From positions 1 through 64,000 of the forward strand of contig JADLHJ010000058.1 of NCBI GenBank assembly GCA_020848835.1: a stretch of DNA of 64,000 nucleotides. Direction: 5' to 3'. Source of the DNA: Candidatus Hydrogenedentota bacterium. GTDB lineage: Bacteria; Hydrogenedentota; Hydrogenedentia; Hydrogenedentales; SLHB01. Positions 58,246-64,000 of the stretch are shown piece after piece (the first letter of the stretch is position 1; each line of letters starts with the position of its first letter). The notes beneath the pieces are model-generated. The model saw nothing but the letters and a program-made list of their open reading frames with translations. It searched no databases and was not told the origin of the DNA. A program made the position numbers and the translations under genes.

Positions 58246-60591
58246 ATGATACCCGTGTTGTTTGCATTGCTTGGGACGGCGCTGCATACGCCGAACGTTA
58301 TTTGGATGGACGCCTTCGAGGCGCGCGACCGCGGCATGACCATCGAAGCCGCGCAGACCTATCAGGTGTGGGCGTGGGTGGATTCAAGCCATGATGCGGA
58401 GATAACGCTCGGTACGCAGACCTTGAAAATTCCCGCCGATGCTACAAACCCGGGTGTCGCGTGGAAACATGCGGGCGGCGTGGAATTGCCGAAAGGAAAG
58501 ATCGGCGTGGCGCTGTCTGACAATGTGTCCGGTGTTGCGATTACTACCTTAAGCAATTTTGATCCCACAAAGATCGCCGCGGATTTGCGCGTAAACGACA
58601 AACCCGTTGCGAGCGGCGATGGCCGCGCGATGATCGATCGCGATACCAACTCCACCTACAAGATGACCAACTTCAAAACCAGGGAAGATTGGGAAACCTA
58701 CGCCGCGCCGCTGCGCCAAAAGTTTTTGATCGCATGCGGACTCTGGCCGCTTCCTGAAAAGACGCCGCTGAATGCAAAGGTCGAACCCGTCGCGACGCAC
58801 CCCGATTACATCGTCGAAAAAGTTTCCTTCGAGGCCTACCCCGGTTTTCTCGTCACCGGTAATCTCTATCGTCCCGTGGGCGACGGTCCCTACCCCGGCG
58901 TGATTTGCCCGCACGGCCACTGGGAACACGGCCGATTTGAAAACACCGAACTCTGTTCCGTGTCCGCGCGCTGCATTACCTTCGCGCGCATGGGCATGGC
59001 CGCGTTCTGCTACGACATGGTCGGCTACAACGACAGCAAGCAGTTTCCGAGAGGTTGGGGACACTCCGGCGGCAACATCAGCGAGGAACAGCGCCGCCTC
59101 GAAGGCCTCTGGGGCATTCATCCCTTCGCGATGCAGTTGTGGTCCGCGGTGCGCGCGCTCGATTTCATGGAAACGTTACCCTACGTAAACAAAGACAAAC
59201 TCGCCTGCACCGGCGCGTCCGGCGGCGGCACACAAACCTTCGCGCTCTGCGCAATCGATCAACGCGTAAAAGTGTCCGCACCCGTGAACATGATCTCCCA
59301 CACCATGCAAGGCGGCTGCCCCTGCGAAAACGCTCCCATCATTCGCTTCAATGCATCCAACATGGAAGTCGGCTCGCTCATGGCGCCGCGCCCCATGATG
59401 ATGATCGCCGCCACCGGCGATTGGACCCGCGACACTCCTCGCGTCGAGTATCCCGCGATTAAAACCATCTACGCACTTTACGGCGCGGAAAACGATGTGG
59501 ACAGCGTACAGATCGACGCAGGCCACAATTACAACAAGCTGAGCCGCGAAGGCGTGTATCGGTTTTTCGGCAAGCACCTGCTCGGCGGCGACAACTGGGC
59601 GAACTTCACCGAACCCGCCTACGAAATGGAACCGGTCGATAAATTGGCCGTGTTCCCCGGCGACGCCAAACCCGAAGGCTACCCCACCGGCGAACAAATC
59701 GTCGCGCAGTTGAAAGAATCGCGCCGCGCAAAGTGGAACGCGATTCTCCCTGCCAACGCTGCGGGCCTCGACGCATTCCGCGAAAAGGCGCGCCCCGCGC
59801 TGATCAACGCGATGGGATTGTCCTTGCCAACGGCTGGCGAGATCGGCACGCGTGATGTGCAAAAAATTGATCGCGGCGACTATACACTCGTGCGCATGCG
59901 CATCGGCGTGAACGCGCGCAAAGAATCGTTGCCGGTGTTGTTGTACGTACCCGCAAGCAAGGCAATGAAAGGCACCGTCGTCATCGCCCAAGGCGCAGGC
60001 AAAGCCGCACTCGCGGATATCGAAACCGGCGGGCCCGGCCCGCTCGTGAAGGCATTGCTCGCGGATGGACGAGCCGTCCTCGCATTCGACGCGTTTTTGA
60101 TCGGCGAGCACAACGCGCCGGACAAGCGCACGGATCGTTTGAAAAAAGCATTCCCCGATACCTTCCTGCCAACCGACACCGCCTATCGCGTGCAAGACAC
60201 GCTTACCGCGATCGCGTATGCGCGCGGTAGCGAGTATGCCCGCGGGCCTGTTGATGTAATCGGTATCGGCGACGGCGGTCTTTGGAGTGTGCTCGCCGCA
60301 GGTATCGATGGCGATGTGCGCGCGGCACTAATCGATGCAAACCAATTCGATGCGGACAGCGATGCCGCTTGGTCCGCTGGTCCCTACATCCCCAGCATTC
60401 GTTCGCTCGGTGATATTACTTCCGCATCGGTGCTCGTTGCGCCGCATCGCTTGAATCTGTTCAACGCAGGGACCGTCGCAGCGTGGACCAATGCAGCCAG
60501 CGCATACGCGCGCGCAGCCGACGTTTCAAGTGATGGAATCATTAAGTCAGACGCGATCTCGCCGGAGGCGATTGTCGCGGCACTGCAATAA
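58246..60591 (+). CDS. Tandem alpha/beta-hydrolase (acetylxylan-esterase-like)
   Basis: The 781-residue protein probably has a signal-like N-terminus (MIPVLFALLGTAL). Residues 145-460 form an alpha/beta hydrolase with nucleophile Ser325 in CTGASGGGTQ, Asp in ATGDWTRDTP and His in DAGHNYN. A second hydrolase-like unit (about 560-760) has GIGDGGLWSV where the Ser would be, so it is probably inactive. The first 110 residues look like a beta domain. It resembles the acetyl (xylan) esterases of polysaccharide degraders. GGGAGG precedes the ATG. Confidence 0.8.
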   Translation: MIPVLFALLGTALHTPNVIWMDAFEARDRGMTIEAAQTYQVWAWVDSSHDAEITLGTQTLKIPADATNPGVAWKHAGGVELPKGKIGVALSDNVSGVAITTLSNFDPTKIAADLRVNDKPVASGDGRAMIDRDTNSTYKMTNFKTREDWETYAAPLRQKFLIACGLWPLPEKTPLNAKVEPVATHPDYIVEKVSFEAYPGFLVTGNLYRPVGDGPYPGVICPHGHWEHGRFENTELCSVSARCITFARMGMAAFCYDMVGYNDSKQFPRGWGHSGGNISEEQRRLEGLWGIHPFAMQLWSAVRALDFMETLPYVNKDKLACTGASGGGTQTFALCAIDQRVKVSAPVNMISHTMQGGCPCENAPIIRFNASNMEVGSLMAPRPMMMIAATGDWTRDTPRVEYPAIKTIYALYGAENDVDSVQIDAGHNYNKLSREGVYRFFGKHLLGGDNWANFTEPAYEMEPVDKLAVFPGDAKPEGYPTGEQIVAQLKESRRAKWNAILPANAAGLDAFREKARPALINAMGLSLPTAGEIGTRDVQKIDRGDYTLVRMRIGVNARKESLPVLLYVPASKAMKGTVVIAQGAGKAALADIETGGPGPLVKALLADGRAVLAFDAFLIGEHNAPDKRTDRLKKAFPDTFLPTDTAYRVQDTLTAIAYARGSEYARGPVDVIGIGDGGLWSVLAAGIDGDVRAALIDANQFDADSDAAWSAGPYIPSIRSLGDITSASVLVAPHRLNLFNAGTVAAWTNAASAYARAADVSSDGIIKSDAISPEAIVAALQ

Positions 60592-60598
60592 TTTCGCG

Positions 60599-61507
60599 AT
60601 GACTGATTCCATTTCGCAGTCCACGCCGCGCGACACGTTGTTGCACGTCGCGGACCTGCATTTTTGGAAAGTCACCTGCAATCCGCTGCACCTGCTGAAC
60701 AAGCGCGTGCTCGGAAACTTCAACGTATGGTGGAAGCGCCGCCATCAATTCGCGATGGACCGCGCCGCGGAATTTGTCGAAGGCCTCGCCAGCGCAGGAC
60801 CAAAATCGCTCCTGCTCACCGGCGATTTTACTTCCACGTCGCTTGTCGAAGAGTTCGCCATGGCCCGCGCCTTCGTCGATACGCTTCGTGCAAAACATTT
60901 CGACATCCACGCGATCCCCGGCAACCACGACGTCTATACCTTCGAATCCGTCCGCGCGCAGCGCTTTGAAAAATATTTCGCGGACTGCCATCCGAAAAGC
61001 GGTCTGCCCGCGCGCGTGACGCTTCCCGGCGGCACACCACTGATTCTCGTGCCGACGGTCTGCCCCAACTTCGTTTCCTCGCAAGGGCGCATCACCGAGG
61101 CCGAAGTCGCACGAACCTCCGAACTACTCGCGCAAGCAGACGACTGCATTCTGGTCGCTGGTCATTATCCCCTGCTCGACAAAACGCACGGCTACGAAAT
61201 GACCAAAGACCGCCGCCTCCGCAACGCAGCCTCCCTCCGCAACGCACTCGGCAAATCCGGCAAACGCATCCTCTACATCGCCGGCCACGTCCACCGTTTC
61301 AGCTACGTCCGCGATCCCGATTTCGACAACCTCTCCCACCTCTGCACCGGCACCTTCTTCGGCCGCAACCCGCGCGAAAATATCGATGGGGAATTTGCCG
61401 AAGTGCGGGTGAACGACGCGGACTTCGTCGTGATCCGCCACACCCATTCCAACGAGCGCTGGTCAAATAGCACTAAACACCGGGTTGGCAGTCCTGATCA
61501 GAATTAG
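60599..61507 (+). CDS. Cytosolic metallophosphoesterase
   Basis: The 302-residue protein has the calcineurin-type motif order: HVADLHFW, LTGDFTS, IPGNHDVYT, AGHYPLL and IAGHVHRFSY. No signal peptide is seen. Family members are often cAMP-type phosphodiesterases or lipid A pathway UDP-DAG hydrolases; the substrate is open. It begins 7 bases after the esterase stop without a clear ribosome site, so it is probably translated by coupling. Confidence 0.85.
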   Translation: MTDSISQSTPRDTLLHVADLHFWKVTCNPLHLLNKRVLGNFNVWWKRRHQFAMDRAAEFVEGLASAGPKSLLLTGDFTSTSLVEEFAMARAFVDTLRAKHFDIHAIPGNHDVYTFESVRAQRFEKYFADCHPKSGLPARVTLPGGTPLILVPTVCPNFVSSQGRITEAEVARTSELLAQADDCILVAGHYPLLDKTHGYEMTKDRRLRNAASLRNALGKSGKRILYIAGHVHRFSYVRDPDFDNLSHLCTGTFFGRNPRENIDGEFAEVRVNDADFVVIRHTHSNERWSNSTKHRVGSPDQN

Positions 61508-61617
61508 CTTCTTCGGCCGCCAATGGTCCGATCAGTATCGCCACTTACTCATGGAAACGGCGGGACCATTCTTGCCGCTTGCTAATACCAAAGGTTGGAA
61601 AATTACACCATGTCATC

Positions 61618-61702
61618 GCACCGAAGGTGCTGCGCAACCCTAGCCAGGGGCAACGCCCCTGGATCGGATTACCACCTCTTTGTCATAACGCCCTGAAGGG
61701 GC
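61618..61702. repeat. Triple-hairpin repeat
   Basis: Three short hairpins in a row: GCACC-GAA-GGTGC, CCAGGGGC-AAC-GCCCCTGG and GCCC-TGAAG-GGGC. The pattern is like dispersed repeats that recur in many PVC and Chlorobi-type genomes. It may also stop transcription of the phosphoesterase. Confidence 0.55.
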
Positions 61703-61785
61703 ACCGCATAATTCGCTAACTACCGTGCTGCACTTTACCGAATCAGAATTCGGCACTTTGTGGTGAAATGTGTTAGCATGCCCCC

Positions 61786-62109
61786 ATGCCGAACTCGCCG
61801 GCGGCACGCAAAGCGCGCCTCATTTTGCACATGGACAAGGACCGCGTCGGTATGTTTTCCGGCGCGTTTTTTGGCCTTGTCGTGCTGATCGCGTGCCTGT
61901 ATTGGTCTTACGCGGACGTGTACGAGATCGTATTTCGCGTCGGATTGACGTTCGTCGTGGCGTATGTCGCCGCATTTTTTTTGGTTCACATATTTCAATC
62001 GGTGGCCGGGCCGGAATTGACGCCCAAACGCACCATCCGCCCGCTAGGACCCATGGGCATGGATGACAATTCCGATGCGCCGGACACCTCGGGAGATCAA
62101 CGGGAATGA
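61786..62109 (+). CDS. Small two-helix membrane protein
   Basis: The 107-residue protein has a basic N-terminus, hydrophobic segments at about 24-42 (GAFFGLVVLIACLYWSY) and 49-70 (VGLTFVVAYVAAFFLVHIF), and an acidic tail. I recognise no family. Its stop overlaps the start of the PpiC chaperone gene (ATGA), so the two are translationally coupled and may work together at the inner membrane. Confidence 0.7.
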   Translation: MPNSPAARKARLILHMDKDRVGMFSGAFFGLVVLIACLYWSYADVYEIVFRVGLTFVVAYVAAFFLVHIFQSVAGPELTPKRTIRPLGPMGMDDNSDAPDTSGDQRE

Positions 62110-63245
62110 TTCGCGCAGCAACAGTACTTGCCGCGTTCGGCGTTTGTATCGCGTTCGCGCAGGCGCCCGATTTGTCGAAAATGGACATCGTCCTCCAATC
62201 CGTTCCGGACGGCCCCGTCGCTGTCGTGAACGGGCACCCGATAGACGCCCGCGTATTCAAAGACGTCTACATGCGAGACCTCCTCGGCTGGGCTCAGCTT
62301 AACAGCCGCGAAGTGCCGGATGAGGAGCGCCTCGGTATTGCCATCAATTCGCTGCGCATGCTGGTCGAGCGTGAGGTGCTATACCAGGAAGCCGTCAAGC
62401 GCAATTTGACCGTCTCCGACGCCGAACTGCAAAAGGTGTGGGCCGAGCAAATCGCAGACCTCAAAAAGCGCGTCACCAAGCCCGGCGAATCCGAACTCAC
62501 TGAGGCCCAAGTGCTCGAAAAGGCCAACACCAGCCGCGAGGAAGCGCTCAAAGAGTTGCGCTACGCCATGATGGTGGACCTCGTCCGCGACGCGATCATC
62601 AAGGAAAATGGTGTCACAGTATCTGACGCTGAAGTGACGGAGTGGTTTGGCAAGAACAAGGACATGACCAAGCGCCCGGACATGCTCCGCCTTTCGCAAA
62701 TCTACTTCAGGCGCGACACCTCCCGAGAGGACATCAAGAAGGAAGCAGCCAAACAGAAAGCCACGGACGCATACAACAAGATCAAGTCCGGCCAGAGTTT
62801 CGAAGGCGTCGCAAGGGCCGTCTCCGAAGGGCAATACAAGGACAAGGGTGGCGAGTGGCCCGTACTGCCAACTACGGATTTTCCGGACTTTGTACAGCAG
62901 GCCGTGGCAACGATGAAACCCGGCGACGTCAGCGCACCAATCGAAAGCAAGGAAGGCTGGCACATCCTGAAACTGCTCGAGGCGATACCAGGCCAGGAAG
63001 GCAATCTGGAAACTTCCAAAGATCGTATCCAGAAGATGCTGCTCGCGCAGAAGGGCGCCCGCGCCATCAACGAATTCTGCAGCACCATCACCAGCGACTC
63101 TGGTAAAGTGCGCGTCTACCTCGATCTCGAAAGCCAGCTCCGTCTACGCCCTGACCTCATACAAAAACTCGGCAAAGGCGAAGCCGCCGCAAACGGCGCA
63201 AGAAATGGCACCGCCCCCAAGGCCCCGGCGTCTCCAAAGAAATAG
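62106..63245 (+). CDS. SurA/PpiC-type peptidyl-prolyl isomerase
   Basis: The 379-residue protein has a signal peptide (to about residue 18, VCIAFAQAP), a SurA-like N-terminal helical domain (VAVVNGHPIDARVFKDVYMR, INSLRMLVEREVLYQEAVKRN) and a parvulin domain (about 200-300; RLSQIYFRRDTSREDIKKEA, GGEWPVLPTTDFPDFVQQAV, GDVSAPIESKEGWHILKLLE). It should assist folding of periplasmic and outer-membrane proteins. A Pro/Ala/Lys tail follows. Confidence 0.9.
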   Translation: MIRAATVLAAFGVCIAFAQAPDLSKMDIVLQSVPDGPVAVVNGHPIDARVFKDVYMRDLLGWAQLNSREVPDEERLGIAINSLRMLVEREVLYQEAVKRNLTVSDAELQKVWAEQIADLKKRVTKPGESELTEAQVLEKANTSREEALKELRYAMMVDLVRDAIIKENGVTVSDAEVTEWFGKNKDMTKRPDMLRLSQIYFRRDTSREDIKKEAAKQKATDAYNKIKSGQSFEGVARAVSEGQYKDKGGEWPVLPTTDFPDFVQQAVATMKPGDVSAPIESKEGWHILKLLEAIPGQEGNLETSKDRIQKMLLAQKGARAINEFCSTITSDSGKVRVYLDLESQLRLRPDLIQKLGKGEAAANGARNGTAPKAPASPKK

Positions 63246-63886
63246 GCCGCTGCCCATTCGGCGTAATACGTGTGAATGAGTCGTCTTCCACTAAAAAGGC
63301 GACATCGAAAAGCTGACTTGAACTCGGCCCTTGGGCTGCCTTTTCAGGCGTTGTTCGCCATCGCCCTACGCGCAAACCCGAACGCAGTAGTCAAGTCAAT
63401 TTGCAAAGCACACCGCGACCCGTTACGCAAATTTCATGCGAACGACCGTTCGTATGGAGTTCGGTTCCGCTAACCACTTCATTTACATCACTCCACCGAG
63501 GCGCGTGCTCTCTTACGAAATCCATTCCCGTATCTCAAATTTGAGCGACTAGTACCCCAAAACGATTTTGAAGCCCGTTCATATTTGTACAGCCGATGAG
63601 ATGCCCCCTCTAAGGGCGCTTCGCAGAATTCACATAATTACTGACTCGCTGCGCAAATGTGGTCAAAAAAAGCAACTTTATAATTTAGGCTGAAAATACA
63701 ATTAGAAATGCTGGCCGGAAGATGAAATGATCTACAAACCAAAGACGCCAATCCACATTCACCAAGTGATCCATTGACAAAGCCCCAGCGCTTCGTTTCC
63801 AAACATCTGCCCGGAAGTCCACGAAAAGCGAGAATTGCTTCCCAAGCCGCACAACTTCAAAACGCTACATCCTGTCGCACTAGGTA
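63246..63886. other. Intergenic region, no supported gene
   Basis: These 641 bases are AT-richer than the rest (notably around 63640-63780). No frame has protein character. GCCC-TTG-GGGC-like sequence followed by TTTT near 63330 is a weak terminator candidate for the PpiC gene. Confidence 0.5.
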
Positions 63887-64000
63887 CTAGTCAGCCGCTG
63901 CTTGCTGTTCTGTTTCTCGCATCCCATACGCTCGCTCCACCTTGGCAACACGCAACTCGTATTGGCTGTACCAAATTCGTTTACCCGACTCCTGCGCCGC
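63887..64000 (-). CDS. C-terminal end of a leftward gene
   Basis: The frame enters from the right edge and stops at TAG 63887-63889, giving 37 residues that end in YSQYELRVAKVERAYGMRET, EQQAAAD. The charged, amphipathic character looks like a real C-terminal helix. Too little is visible to name a family; a coiled-coil or cell-division-type protein is only one of several options. Confidence 0.5.
   Translation of the reverse strand, partial: AAQESGKRIWYSQYELRVAKVERAYGMRETEQQAAAD

Overview
This window comes from a chromosome of a Gram-negative (diderm) bacterium of moderately high GC. Evidence for a diderm includes two lipoproteins with lipoboxes, a SurA/PpiC-type periplasmic chaperone, a flagellar hook gene and many signal peptides. 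The gene mix points to an environmental heterotroph of the PVC / Hydrogenedentota kind: a pseudopilin with a C-terminal H-x-DG block, a Tat-exported DUF1501 protein, a Tat sulfatase, Tat-exported DegT and TIM-barrel proteins, DUF5107-TPR, PQQ and NHL propellers, and several secreted phosphatases and esterases. The lineage is my inference; no rRNA or phylogenetic marker is present.

Layout. 1-2,026: leftward secreted or pilin-like genes (a partial gene, a lipoprotein, a pseudopilin) facing a rightward AraC regulator, an Fe-ADH-like enzyme and an APC permease (2,027-5,556). 5,639-10,398: DciA-like protein, two exported hydrolases and a DUF1501 protein. 10,419-12,717: small accessory cluster with an RHH protein carrying a PUA/EVE-like tail, a 33-bp perfect palindrome, DUF433, an antitoxin/ParE toxin pair, a leaderless GspG-like protein and a shortened DUF433. 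12,775-24,994: DJ-1-like protein, DUF5107-TPR, a purU operon, a secreted repeat-domain protein, a GAF kinase, an SDR and a DegT aminotransferase. 24,991-27,617: ECF nickel/cobalt transporter operon behind a NikR-like operator. 27,794-37,742: TPR protein, antiporter-EIIA fusion, a solitary flgK with a sigma-28-like promoter, PhoD-like phosphatase, a membrane glycosyltransferase-like protein, an inositol-phosphatase-family protein with a histone-like tail, and a SagB-type oxidoreductase. 37,949-41,727: Tat TIM-barrel, Tat aminotransferase and a secreted propeller.

41,792-46,897: a tRNA-Ala(GGC) gene followed by two further copies of its 3' end plus downstream flank, bounding two segments (2.4 and 2.5 kb) that look like tandem integrations without a surviving integrase. 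47,647-54,489: sulfatase, SGNH hydrolase, a sphingosine-phosphate-lyase-like decarboxylase coupled to an MFS transporter, and a PQQ propeller. 54,717-58,145: a complete envelope-sensing module made of a sigma-54 promoter, an exported Asp-rich metal-binding protein, a histidine kinase with a Met/His-rich periplasmic segment and an NtrC-type regulator. 58,246-63,245: esterase, phosphoesterase, small membrane protein and PpiC chaperone. The last 755 bases hold almost nothing except the 3' end of a leftward gene.

Several families of dispersed inverted repeats sit between genes, and one palindromic family is inserted in frame inside two genes. No transposase, integrase, CRISPR array or rRNA was seen.
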